In this document: positions 45,798 to 56,511 of the stretch, one piece after another
Layout: each line of letters starts with the position of its first letter
How positions within the stretch are numbered: position 1 is the first letter of the stretch
NCBI GenBank assembly: GCA_035772735.1
Contig: JASDFA010000006.1
Coordinates: forward strand, 13,782,001-13,846,000
Direction of reading: 5' to 3'
DNA length: 64,000 bases
Origin: Datura wrightii
Taxonomy: Eukaryota; Streptophyta; Magnoliopsida; Solanales; Solanaceae
Program-made: the position numbers and the translations under genes
Notes under the pieces: generated by a model
The model's database searches: none
What the model saw: the letters and a program-made list of their open reading frames with translations, nothing else
Told to the model about the DNA's origin: nothing

Positions 45798-46951
45798 CTA
45801 GATTTCACCATCCATCTTTGCTAGGATAAGTGCTCCTCCTGTCAGCACTCGGCGAACTATGTAGGGACCTTGCCAGTTAGGCGAGAATTTGCCTTTAGCT
45901 TCATCTTGGTTTGGAAAAATCCGCTTCAAAACCAGTTGCCCGGGCATGAAAAGTCTTGGCCTAACTTTCTTGTTAAAGGCCTTGGTCATCCTGTTCTGAT
46001 AAAGTTGAGCGTGACAGATTGCATTTATCCTTTTCCCATCAATGAGTGCGAGTTGCTCGAATCTACTTTGCACCCATTCTGCATCGTTCAATTCTACTTC
46101 TTGAATGATTCTCAAAGAAGGAATTTCCAATTCAGCTGGTACTAATGCTTCATTACCATATACCAACATATAAGGTGTAGCACCAGTAGACGTTCGGAGA
46201 GTGGTGCGGTATCCCAACAAAGCAAAGGGTGACTTCTCATGCCAATGTCTATAGTTGTCGATCATCTTGCGTAGAATCCTCTTGATGTTTTTGTTTGTAG
46301 CTTTCACGGCTCCATTCATCTGTGGCTTATATGCAGTAGAATTGCAGTGCTTGATCTTGAAGTTCTCACACGTCGTTCTCATCAGGTCACTATTCAGATT
46401 AGCACCATTGTCGGTAATGATTGATTCAGGTACCCCAAATCGGCAAATGAGATGGTCGCGGACAAAATCTGTCACCACTTTCTTTGTGATAGACTTGTGA
46501 GAGGTAGCTTCAACCCATTTAGTGAAGTAGTCAATTGCAACAGAATGAATCTATGTCCATTAGACACTGCAGGCTCGATGGGGCCAATTACATCCATTCC
46601 CCAAGCTGCGAATGGCCAAGGCGAGCTTGTAGCCCGAAGCTCATTAGGAGGAGCTCGAATCACATCGGCATGGGTTTGACAGCGATGACATCTTTGCACG
46701 TACTTGATACAGTCCATTTCCATAGTCAACCAAAAATAGCCAGCTCTCAAGATCTTCTTTGCCAGCATGAAACCGTTCATGTGGGGTCCACAAGTCCCAG
46801 CGTGAACTTCCTCAATCAAAGTTGTTGCCTCTTTAGCATCCACACATCTTAGCAATCCCAAGTCGGGGATCCTCATATAAAGGATTTCCCCATTTAGGAA
46901 AAACTGATTGGCTAGCCTCCGAATCGTGCGCTTTTGGATGCTTGTAGCATG
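45798..46951 (-). pseudogene. Ogre integrase, frameshifted and with the catalytic Glu lost
   Basis: Integrase would insert element DNA into the host. The minus-strand frame from 46951 shows an H-H-C-C zinc-binding part (H-A-G-T-C-G-P-H, C-H-R-C-Q-T-H) and the core start G-M-D-V-I-G-P-I. A one-base deletion near 46545 shifts the frame in the I-D-Y-F-T-K-W region. The second frame (46478-45798) has I-T-D-N-G-A-N-L with the second catalytic Asp. The third catalytic residue, expected in N-G-A-V-E-A, is Lys (AAA at 46304-46302), a single G-to-A change. The C-terminal domain (G-P-Y-I-V-R-R-V-L-T-G-G-A) follows and ends in TAG. Inactive on at least two grounds. Confidence 0.85.
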
Positions 46952-47607
46952 CTAAGGATAACCCCCATTTTTCAGATACCTTTTGATGTCGGCATACCAT
47001 GGTTCACCATCTGGTTCTTCCTTAACATGAAAGTAATAAGCCAGCTGCTTATGTATGTGAACAGGAATGGGATCAGTGTAATTCTTATCAGGGTGCTGGA
47101 TCATCGACGACAAAGTGGCTAGAGCATCCGCAAATTCATTCTGTATTCTGGGAACATGATGGAACTTGATCTTGATAAACCTCTTACACAATTCTTGCAC
47201 ACAATGTAGATAGGGAAGAATCTTCGTGTTCTTCGTGGCCCATTCTCCCCTTACTTGGTGCATCAGCAAATCTGAGTCTCCAATTACCAGTAACGATTAC
47301 ACGTTCATGTCAACTGCAAGCCGAATACCCAAAATGCAGGCTTCATACTCAGCCATGTTGTTAGTACAAGGAAATCGAAGCTTAGCTAATACGGGGTAAT
47401 GCTGCCCAGTTTCTGACACTAACACTGCTCCAATACCCACTCCTTTGAAGTTCGCTGCTCCATCGAAGAATAACCTCCAACCATCGTACTCTTCGGCAAT
47501 ATCTTCTCCTACGAAGGCTATTTCCTCGTCAGGAAAGTAAGTCTTCAGTGGCTCACACTCCTCATCTACAGGATTTTCTACCAAATGGTCTGTAAGAGCC
47601 TGTCCTT
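46952..47607 (-). pseudogene. Ogre second (archaeal-type) RNase H domain, two nonsense codons
   Basis: Tat-clade elements carry an additional RNase H after the polymerase one. Here the minus frame from 47584 shows the acidic catalytic set in order: F-F-D-G-A-A-N, N-M-A-E-Y-E-A, G-D-S-D-L-L and E-F-A-D-A-L-A. A TAA at 47299-47297 interrupts between the second and third motifs, where CAA would fit, and a TAG at 46954-46952 separates it from integrase. The frame is otherwise continuous with integrase. One base is missing relative to the RT frame near 47610. Confidence 0.85.
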
Positions 47608-49050
47608 TTACGGCTTTCTGTTAACATAGACAATGTCAAACTCACTTAGCAATATCTGCCACTTGGCCAGCTTCCCCATAGGCATGGGCTTTTGAAATAT
47701 ATACTTCAACGGATCCATCCTTGAAATCAAATAAGTTGTGTAGGCAGACAAATAGTGCCTCAATTTCTGAGCGACCCAAGTCAAAGCGCAACATGTTCTT
47801 TCCAACAGTGTATACCGAGCCTCATATGGTGTGAACTTGTTGCTCAAATAGTATATGGCTTGCTCCCTTCTCCCTGTCTCGTCATGTTGTCCCAAAACAC
47901 AGCCAAAGGCATTTTCTAGCACAGAAAAATACAGGAGAAAAGGTCTTCCTTGTTCTGGCGGCACTAAAACTGGAGGCTTCGATAGATAATCTTTGATTCT
48001 ATCGAAAGCTTGCTGACACTCAAGAGTCCATTCTGTAGCAGCATCCGTTTTCAGCAGTTTGAAGATAGGCTCACAAATAACCGTTGACTGAGCAATGAAA
48101 CGGCTAATGTAGTTGAGTCGTCCTAAAAAGCTCATAACCACTTTCTTACTTTTCGGCGGTGGGAGCTCTTGGATGGCCTTAATCTTGGTTGGATCTAACT
48201 CAATACCCCGACGGCTGACGATAAAACCCAGTAATTTTCCTGATGGAACCCCAAATGCACACTTTGCCGGATTTAGCTTCAGATTATACTTCGTCAATCT
48301 GTCAAAGAACTTTCTGAGGTCTGCCAGATAATCTGAGCTTCTCTTTGACTTGATGATGACATCATCCACATAAACTTCAATTTCTTTGTGAATCATGTCA
48401 TGGAAGATGGTAGTCATGGCCTGCATGTAGGTGGCTCCAGCATTATTCAACCCGAATGGCATTACCTCATAACAATATACCCCCCATGGGGAAAGAAATG
48501 CGGTTTTCTCAGCATCCTCTTCATGCATTCTGATCTGATGATAACCAGCAAAACAATCCACGAACGACTGTGTCTCATGCTTGGCACAGTTGTCAATAAG
48601 GATGTGGATGTTTGGTAACGGAAAATCGTCTTTAGGACTGGCCTTGTTGAGATCCCTGTAATCCACACAGACTCTGACCTTTCTGTCTTTCTTCGGTACA
48701 GGCACGATATTGGCCAACCAAGTGGGGTATTCTACCACTTTGAGGATTCCGGCGTCGATCTGCTTGGCTACCTCTTCTTTGATTTTCAAACTCATGTCAG
48801 GCTTGTATTTCCTCGGCTTTTGCTTCACAGGGGGATATGATGGATCAGTAGGCAACCTATGTGCTACTATGGAGTGGCTGAGCCCTGTCATATCAGCATA
48901 GGACCAGGCGAAGATGTCTTTATACTCTTTCAGAAACTCTATGTACTTCTCAATCTCATCTTTTGGCAAGTGAGTACTAACTTGAGTCTCTTTGGGCGTT
49001 TCTGAATCTTCCAAAATTACCACATCGATATCTGTCAGATTGCTTTGGGC
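47608..49050 (-). pseudogene. Ogre reverse transcriptase and first RNase H, long open frame
   Basis: An open frame of about 471 codons on the minus strand holds a whole reverse transcriptase domain. It begins W-S-Y-A-D-M-T-G-L and includes V-R-V-C-V-D-Y-R-D-L-N and the first catalytic-site region F-V-D-C-F-A-G-Y-H-Q. The box M-P-F-G-L-N-N-A-G-A-T-Y and the catalytic Y-V-D-D (about residue 219) follow. The connection F-L-G-R-L-N-Y-I leads to a Ty3-type RNase H that starts L-Y-F-S-V-L. Here Ser replaces the usual first acidic residue (family: Y-x-S/A-V in Tat elements), so activity is uncertain. It stops at TAA 47610-47608 through a one-base loss. A frame change at about 49050 separates it from the exon joined by the intron. 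Confidence 0.88.
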
Positions 49051-49191
49051 TTGTCCTTGAACTCTTCTATTTCCCTGACAATTTCAGTAGGTAACTCATC
49101 TTCTTTAGCTTCTAAAGAGTTGCCTGTGTTATGTCGCACAGTTTCATTACAAGCCATGGCCTTAGATTCAACTCGTTCGATATTAGAAATG
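49051..49191 (-). pseudogene. Ogre linker exon after the intron
   Basis: Begins after the acceptor at 49192 and encodes I-S-N-I-E-R-V-E-S-K-A-M-A-C-N-E-T in frame with protease if the intron is spliced, continuing to P-T-E-I-V-R-E-I-E-E-F. A one-base indel around 49050 then shifts it against the reverse transcriptase frame. Confidence 0.65.
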
Positions 49192-49345
49192 CTGAAAATA
49201 AATAAAATAAAATAAAATATATGAAAGAGAAATAATTTTGTTAAAATTGATAAGAATTTGACATAATACTCAAATGAAAATTTCACAACTTTGAAAACAA
49301 ATATTTATTTTGAACAAAAAATGGAAAACTGGTCCTTTGGTCTAC
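49192..49345 (-). other. Predicted Ogre intron between protease and reverse transcriptase
   Basis: On the minus strand the protease frame reaches GG|GTAGACC at 49345 and an AT/T-rich stretch ends in TTATTTATTTTCAG at 49192. The 154-bp interval has a TAG stop directly inside the donor, so protease would terminate if it were retained. Removal joins phase 2 to GGC-ATT-TCT in frame. Ogre elements are known for such an intron. It could be tested only with transcripts. Confidence 0.7.
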
Positions 49346-50313
49346 CCAGATGCCCGGCGAGCTCTGGATGGAGTGGCTGTCCAATTGGCGGTTCTTTGAA
49401 CTCCGGATTCCTGTTGTGGGGCCCCTCCTTCCTCCCCGTTGCAAATGGCATTACAACTGTTATCATCCAGAAACAAATCCCTTAGACTGAGCAGCACGAC
49501 ATCTTCTTCGGCCCGTTTAACATCAAGAAAACCATCAGAGACAAAAGTTTGTTGATGCGAAGGCAATGGATTTGGCAACAGAAAACTTCTCTTTCCCAAG
49601 GGATATTTCCAATTGTCCAGCTCTTCCTCAGTAGGTTGATATCCCAATCCAAAAGTGGTCTTTTGCGTTGCCACTTGCAACGGGTCATTAATTCCTTGTA
49701 ATTTTACTCCAAGATCCCGACCTGGCTCGAACCCCAACCAAAGTAGCATACTCAGGATCTTATCACTCCACCATCTACCTTCCTCGACGACACCGATAAG
49801 CTCTACGGTGTGGAAACTTTCCCCATCCAGGCTTCCCTTTCCTTCAATGATAGGGATAACAGGAGCAGTGTAAATTGGACGGCTTTCATCCCCGTGGACC
49901 ACGACTTCTTGATAGTCCCACTCAAACTTCAGGCATTGGTGTAGAGTTAAAGGCACCGCTCCCACAGCATGAATCCATGGACATCCCAATAGCAGATTGT
50001 AAGAGGCTGGGATGTCCATTACCTGAAATGTCATGGTGAATGTGGCAGGGCCAACTAGCACGTCAAGATCTATTTCTCCTACAGTGTCCTTTTGTGAAAC
50101 GTCAAACGCTTTGACGTTCATCTTCCATTGCTTGATCCGGGCAAGGTCAACTTCCAACCGAGTCAAAGTATTCAGTGGACAAATATTTAGACCGGAGCCT
50201 GGGTCAGTCAATACCTTGGTGATGAATTTGTCCGAGTGCTGCACTGTGATATGCAGCGCTTTATTATGGGCCACGCCTTCCACAGGCAACTCATCTTCAT
50301 GGAAGGATATTTT
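49346..50313 (-). pseudogene. Ogre protease with G-patch-like segment
   Basis: The 315-codon frame is open on the minus strand. The active-site motif reads V-L-T-D-P-G-S-G-L-N-I in place of the usual D-x-G-S, and Y-N-L-L-L-G-C-P-W-I-H follows as in Tat proteases. A later L-G-F-E-P-G-R-D-L-G and T-T-F-G-L-G-Y-Q-P-T resembles the G-patch region that many plant Tat elements carry after protease and that may bind RNA. The frame is the same as gag; only TAG at 50316-50314 separates them. It runs into the predicted intron. Confidence 0.8.
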
Positions 50314-52659
50314 CTAGGCCTCAAATACCTGACCCACCATGTTAGCCACCTCACTACTAGATATGCTTGCAGGGACATAGGCTTCTCCTAGCACCTTCAT
50401 CAAAGCCTTTTGGTGTTGCTCGGAGCTCTGCAGAAGTGATAAGATAGAAATTTGAGCCTGGGTCTTGCTCAATTGTTCAACCACCGAGTACTCCTTCGCC
50501 TGCACTTTTTTCCAGATCCCATTTTCTGTTTCCACCGCTGGCTGCTTCCCTTTATCGACTCCTTGAACCAAGGCATCAGGAGTGTATACTCTTCCAGACC
50601 GTGTCACTCCTTGTGCCGCATCTGCCTCCAACACCTTTGTTTTATGCGAGGCATTTTCCTTGTAGCTCCAAGGGACTGTCTTGTATGAAACTGGAGCAGC
50701 TCTTACCACCGTGAAGGGAGGCCTTGGTGCAGCTACCTCAACCCCAAACGGAGGGCGCACTTGTACTCTCCGAGATGAATCTGAAGAAGAACCTACTCCG
50801 TGTTCTATCATCCCAATAGTATCTGCCAAATCTTCAGCCTCGTCACAAGAAATCATGTTCACCTGGTGATTCGGCAGAGGATTACTTGTCACATTCGGTG
50901 CCGAATCCTTGAGGTGAATAACCTTGGTGTCAATCAACTTCTGTATTTTGTCCTTCAAAGACCTACAGGACTCTGTGGTGTGCCCCCTCATTCCCGAGTG
51001 GTACATGCATATTTTGTTGTGGTCGTACCACTTAGCTTGGGTATCGACCGGGAGTGTAGGAATAGGCTCAATGTAACCAGCTTCTTTCAATCTCACATAC
51101 AGCTGGTCAATTGGTTTGTCTAAAGGAGTGTAAGTTTTTGTTGGCCTAAATTGAGCTCTAGGCCTTTGGTTTGGGGAGAAAGAAGGTCGTGGGTGAGAAA
51201 GTCATGGATAAGAGGGCTGTGTGTTATAAACGGGATAAGTGGGGGCTTGGTAATGTGATGGAGGTGTTTGGAAATGGGTCGGAGGGGGAGTTTGATATGG
51301 AGCTTGATAGGGATGGAGATTTTGATATGGTGATGGAGCTTGATAAGGTGATGATGGAGTGTGATATGGTGGAGGTAGAGTTTGGTATGGTGAAGTTTGG
51401 TAGTGCGGGGCTGGCATTTGATAGTGTGGGGTTGGAGTCTGCGGTCTATAAACATAATTTTTCGGCCCTTGGGCCATCATGACTATTCCAATTTCCTTGT
51501 TCTTGCGGCTTTTCGAAGCAGTTCCGGACTGCAAGGCTTTGTTAGCCGCCTGTAAGGCATTTAGGTTTATAATGGTACCATCCTTGATACCGTCCTCAAT
51601 CCGCTCTCCAAGCTTGATAATCTCTGCAAAGCTTTTTTCGCTAACCAGCATCAATCTGTCATAAACTTGCGGATCTAAAGTCCGCATAAAAATATCCTTC
51701 ATTTGAGACTCTTCCATTGGGGGTCGCACTCTTGCGGCTTCAATCCTCCAGCGAGTTGCGAATTCCCTAAAAGTCTCGGTGGGCTTTCTCTTCATATTTT
51801 GGATGTAATGTAAGTCAGGTGCACTTTCCGTGTTGAATCCAAAACGTTCTACAAAGGTTGATGCCATTTCTGCCCAAGTAAACCATTTTTTTGGATTCTG
51901 CTCTACATACCAGCTGAGAGCTTCACCGGTCAGACTTCGCATGAACAACTTCATTCTTATCTTCTCATTTCGTCCCACTCCTACCAGTTTATCGCAATAC
52001 AATATCAGGTGGGCCCTTGGATCACCAGTTCCATTAAACAGCTCGAACTTAGGAGGTTTGTACCCCTCCGGTAATTCAACATCCGAATGTATACACAGAT
52101 CTTCATAATCCAGACCCGTTATTCCGTTGTTGCCTTCAACATTTTGCAACTTGCTATTTATTTTCTTCAACTCTTCTGCTAGAGTCTGAATCAGTCTATC
52201 CTTTTCCGAAGGTTCAGATTCCTCACAATGATGTGTTACAGGTGTAGTCTCCACATAGATCGGGTTTGTATGGGTGTGGGCATAGGCTGTATTTACATGG
52301 GTTGGAGGAGGTATTTCTTGATGTTGTGACGGGTAATGGGCGGCAGCTGGAGCTGGCGGATGTGGATAAGTATATGGAGGGTATTGGTTATGTTGGGGTG
52401 GAGCGTCTTGTGGCGGAGCTGCGGGTTGTGAGGACATGGGAAGACTGGCTGGTGCTTTTAAAGCCGAGGCATCAGCTTGAGTCCCAAATAGTGCTGCTTG
52501 GGTATTTAAATTCCGAACTTGTACTAATTCCTCTTGAAGCTCAAAAATCTTCTGCTCGAGCCTCATAATAATCTCATTGTAACCCGGAGGGCCGATCCCT
52601 TCAAAGTTGTCCCGTTCATTTCTAGGTGTGTCGCTACCACTGCTATTATGTTCATCCAT
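50314..52659 (-). pseudogene. Ogre gag, one frame with two nonsense codons
   Basis: Gag starts at ATG 52659 (M-D-E-H-N-S-S-G-S-D) after a stop-free upstream extension that lacks family features. The N-terminal coil (I-M-R-L-E-Q-K-I-F-E-L-Q-E) and a proline- and histidine-rich region are followed by the gag core (about 52060-51650) with F-N-G-T-G-D-P-R-A-H-L, then M-R-S-L-T-G-E-A-L-S-W-Y and F-V-E-R-F-G-F-N. A repetitive tract of P-x-Y-Q-T/A-P units (51200-51440) follows. TGA at 51204-51202 interrupts. The same frame then continues through a C-M-Y-H-S-G-M-R-G-H-T-T-E-S-C zinc-binding motif at about 51010 to TAG at 50316-50314. Only these two lesions separate gag-protease from an open frame of about 1,100 codons. 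Confidence 0.85.
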
Positions 52660-53013
52660 CCTGTCCTTTCCTTTATTGCAGTTAGGGATGGGAGGAGGAG
52701 AAGGAGGAGCCCCTTTTGATATTGTGTAGTAAGCCAGATTTGCACAGATCAACCTTTGGGAAGGGGAAAAATAAAACCAACAACAAACAAACCACAATTA
52801 GTAATAGAAGCTAGAAATAATATTGATTAAAAGAAAGATCAAATAAGAATAGTGACGTATTTCCTAATTTTGGGGCCTCTTTTATGCCAGAAGTAGGCCT
52901 AACGAATTTGAGAGAAACTTGTTATCAAGTATTGTCATTTCGCTCCCAAAATAAACCCAAAATAAAATTTTATTATAATAAAAATTGAGAGAATTACAAC
53001 AAACTAAAAAACA

Positions 53014-54619
53014 TTAAATCTTGAAAATGTCTTCATCAACGTCCGACTTCTTTGGATCTTCTAGTACTTTGTCGAAACGGTGACGACTGGACAGAAGGTA
53101 GGCCAATGCTAGATCTTTCCCCGTAGCGCCCCTATTCAGGCATTCTTCTCCCTGTTTGCTGAACTCATCGCGCAAATCCTGTATTCTCAAATCCAAACCT
53201 AAAGCCCGATCTTTCCAATATTCTAATTCCTTTCTCATCTCAGCAATTTCTTTGGCATTGTCGTCGTGTAACTGTCGATGACAAGCCTCAGAATCTTGAA
53301 CCTTTCTTTTTAAACGGCGATAAAGGGTTTGTGCGTGAGCCTCCTTATCTTCTACATGCTTGCCTCGTTTGACGCTCGCTATTGCAGTACCAGCCAATCA
53401 TCATGCAACCACTCAATATACCCGGTTAAGTAGCCTGCCTGATATCGGTCAACCTCTATGCTCTTTTCATCAAGATAAACCTTTTTGTTCCATGCTTTTG
53501 CAATGTCTAAAGCATGTGGAACAAAATCGTCCTTGTAATCCACTTGGTATGCATCCATGTCGGCAACCCTGGGTATTATTTGCATTCTTCCAGCCTGCCG
53601 CATTGTTTGCATCAGAGAATACGGTTGGAGACCTCGTAGTCCTATCAAGACCAAGTAGTATCGGGACTTGGTATACACAACAAAGTTGGATGTTGGAAAC
53701 CAGTCAAACATCCATTGTACCGAGTCTTCAGTCAAATTACCCAACATTTGACTCCATTTCTCCACCTCTTCGGGCCGTTTTATTGGCTTAACTCCCATGG
53801 TGACCCTGTAATGGTGAGCGACAATATGATCGGTTTTTTTAGGCCGAGGCATGATTGGATTGCCACGCACCTTTTGAAGATGTTCAATAAGCCAAAGCTG
53901 AAGCAATAAATTACATCCCTCGAAGTGCTTAAACCCATTTTTGCACTTCCCCAAAGATCGGTAAATGTCGGCAACAATCATTGGGACAATAGTGCAATGT
54001 CCTTTATCAATACCATTGCACAAGGCGTGAACGACTGAAATGAGGCGAATATTAATGTCTTCCTCAGCTCCTCGTGGGAAGACCACCATCCCTAAAAAGT
54101 AGACCATGAAAGCAAAATTTGTCTGCTCGTCCATGAGTCTAGATCGGAATTGTCTTCTTTGTAAATTTCTCGTGAAGAACTGTGACCGAATCGGTTGAGC
54201 AGATATTTCCCTGGCATCCTTCCCTTCATCACAAAGGACACCATGTCGCTACCTTGCAATCTCAATTTGTTACGCGCATCTTCTAGGGTGACGCGTTTGG
54301 GTATGATCATTTCCGTTTTTTCCCACTTCCTATTTCTCCATAATAAACTCACATTTTCCACATACCCCCCAATTTCTTCCAATAACGGGGTCATTTCAAC
54401 CTCACTAAATCTGAATACCACTCTCTTCTCTTCCTAGAAAGCCGTGGCTGCTTCGATGAGTTCTCGGCAGGGAGTAACTTGCATAAGCGAAGGTAGGTGT
54501 CCTAATACTTTCCTTACTTCGTTTTGTCGGTATTCTCCCAAATCTAACCACCATGCTTTCATGCCTACAGGCATGCACCAAACCATACCAAACCTTGGGT
54601 AAGAAGTTGGGAGACTCAT
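53014..54619 (-). pseudogene. Ogre extra ORF (ORF1) upstream of gag, broken
   Basis: Lineage-specific protein of unknown function that precedes gag in Ogre elements. The minus-strand start ATG 54619 is followed by M-S-L-P-T-S-Y-P-R-F-G-M. One TAG (54436-54434) interrupts the frame, which then continues to about 54130, where a frame change leads to a 250-codon part (F-A-F-M-V-Y-F-L-G-M-V-V-F-P-R-G, then H-F-E-G-C-N-L-L-L-Q-L-W-L-I-E-H-L). A second shift near 53390 leads to a C-terminal coiled coil (K-E-A-H-A-Q-T-L-Y-R-R-L, then L-E-Y-W-K-D-R-A-L-G-L). The globular part resembles the plant mobile-domain-like segment often annotated as an uncharacterised DUF. It totals about 530 codons when the parts are counted, similar to intact relatives. 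Confidence 0.75.
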
Positions 54620-55271
54620 TGTGCCTGCAGCAAAAGGAAAAGTTAGACTAACCTACCCACTCGGGAGCAAAATGATGTTACTTTAAACAATGTTTCTCTC
54701 AAAAATGCACATAATTTATGGATCGTCTTTTTTTGGGATTTTAAAAAATCACTTAAGACTTAGGGCAAGTTTCTATTTAATCTTGACGTACCATGGACGT
54801 CGTGATTTTTCTAAGTTTGAAATGATGTGCATGCCTTACTAAAGGCGTACACGGTCACGTTCTAGGAGTAAGAGTGGGTATGACACGGTTCCTTCGGGCG
54901 GACAACTCGAGAGTGAGGAAGCTTATGACCGTCGATGCACCGCTGATCGATCAAATCACAAGACAATCCTCGAGGTGTTTAAAATAGTGAACGGCCGTGA
55001 AACCACACAACCGTTATTGTGTGTGATAGTGTAAAATTCCCAAGTGGAGGAAAATATGAGCGATATGTCAGTTAAATAAAAGAAAATTACAACATTTTAT
55101 ACATTAACAATTACATATGAAAATAATAATAAACAATAACAAAAAAAGACAAAGAAAACGGTTAGTAACTTCATGGCAATGTCAAAAATAAGAAAATAAA
55201 TTGAACATTTAGCAAATTAAAATTTAACTAAACCCCGTTTAAATGAACACGTATTGGTTAAAGCCTAATAG
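54620..55271 (-). other. Ogre leader between primer site and ORF1
   Basis: Non-coding, 650 bp. It has no reading frame worth reporting. Packaging signals would be expected here in this class of element, but none can be identified from sequence. Confidence 0.6.
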
Positions 55272-55289
55272 TTCCCAGCAGAGTCGCCA
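55272..55289 (-). promoter_or_regulatory. Ogre primer-binding site, tRNA-Arg type
   Basis: On the minus strand TGGCGACTCTGCTGGGAA begins three bases after the LTR end. TGGCGACTC is the tRNA-Arg-complementary start used by Ogre elements. Confidence 0.88.
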
Positions 55290-56511
55290 TGCTGTCGCGC
55301 CCCATTTTTCCTCGCGGAAAGCGGGATACAACATGTGACAACTCTTAAGGGTTTATGCATTTTGAAGAGTCGCCACCTAACGGATTAAGGTGTGTTAGGA
55401 CACAGTTCTAAGCTAAAGGTCTATTTTTGTTACCTAGGTCACCAGAGTTGGGCAAGGGCTTTAATTACCTCGAAAGGAAGGTGTTAGGCACCTTTCGAGG
55501 TCCACCAATGTGGTTCCCAGCCGGATTCATTAAAAGGGGAAATTAGCTAAGTTACCAATTAAAATTGATTTTAACTTATATTATTAAAACGAACGATGAA
55601 GAACTGAGAATTAAACTTTGTTGAAACAAGCGATAGGAAAGAAATTAGATGGAATAAATTTAAAGAAAATTTATCTTATTTTATTTTTTCTTAAACAATA
55701 AATACAAAAGTTGTGGCAACTAACAAAACAGAACCATTTATTAAAATCAAACAAACAAATAAAAAACTTCTTTAATTATGAGGCCGAACCTCGATGAGGC
55801 GCCTACATATCCCTTAAGGGAATCAGGCCACACTTAGTTCTACCCAAAAGAGAGATTGTTTGACCTAATGGGATCACCCCGTGCAACTTAAATAATACTT
55901 CGCAATTTTTTGAATTGCTCGTATTATTCAGCGAGCATGGACTATCATTTCCCATCTACCTCCTAGTTGATTATTAACTTAAATGACGTTCTATGTGATA
56001 AACTAATGTCTTAGTATTTGCCTACCCGCACCAATCTTAAAGTCCAAGAGGCATTGGACAACTATTTTGGATTTTTGGAGGACTAAATAAAAACCTAAGG
56101 TTGTTAAGAGTTGATTATCGATTACATCAAGCAAACAAATAAATGACCAGAGAATCACAGTGAACTTGTAAGAGTCTTCATATAAACCTCTGGGATAAAT
56201 TCTATAGGTAGAACTTCACAAATTCAAATATGTAATAAGGTATAGGAAATTTCTTCATGCTGAAAATGTTATTCCTTTTAGATAAGAATTGAGGACATGA
56301 CAGCTCAAAAATACGTACTATTTAGCATGTGCATACATGAGCAGAATCATTGTAAGCATGAAATTTAAATGATGACGAGCAGTTTGAAAATGCAAACCCT
56401 ATAGACATGATATCTAATTAGCCCTATAGAAATTCATTAGTGACAGACATGGTTACGGTAAAACAAGCAAACTGCATGTATGAAAAATAATTCTCAGTGA
56501 TCAGATTATGC

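Noticed and set aside
51171..51482. Plus-strand frame opposite the Ogre gag (Asp/Glu/Val-rich)
   Set aside because: It is the antisense of the P-x-Y-Q-T-P repeats of gag and has no independent support.
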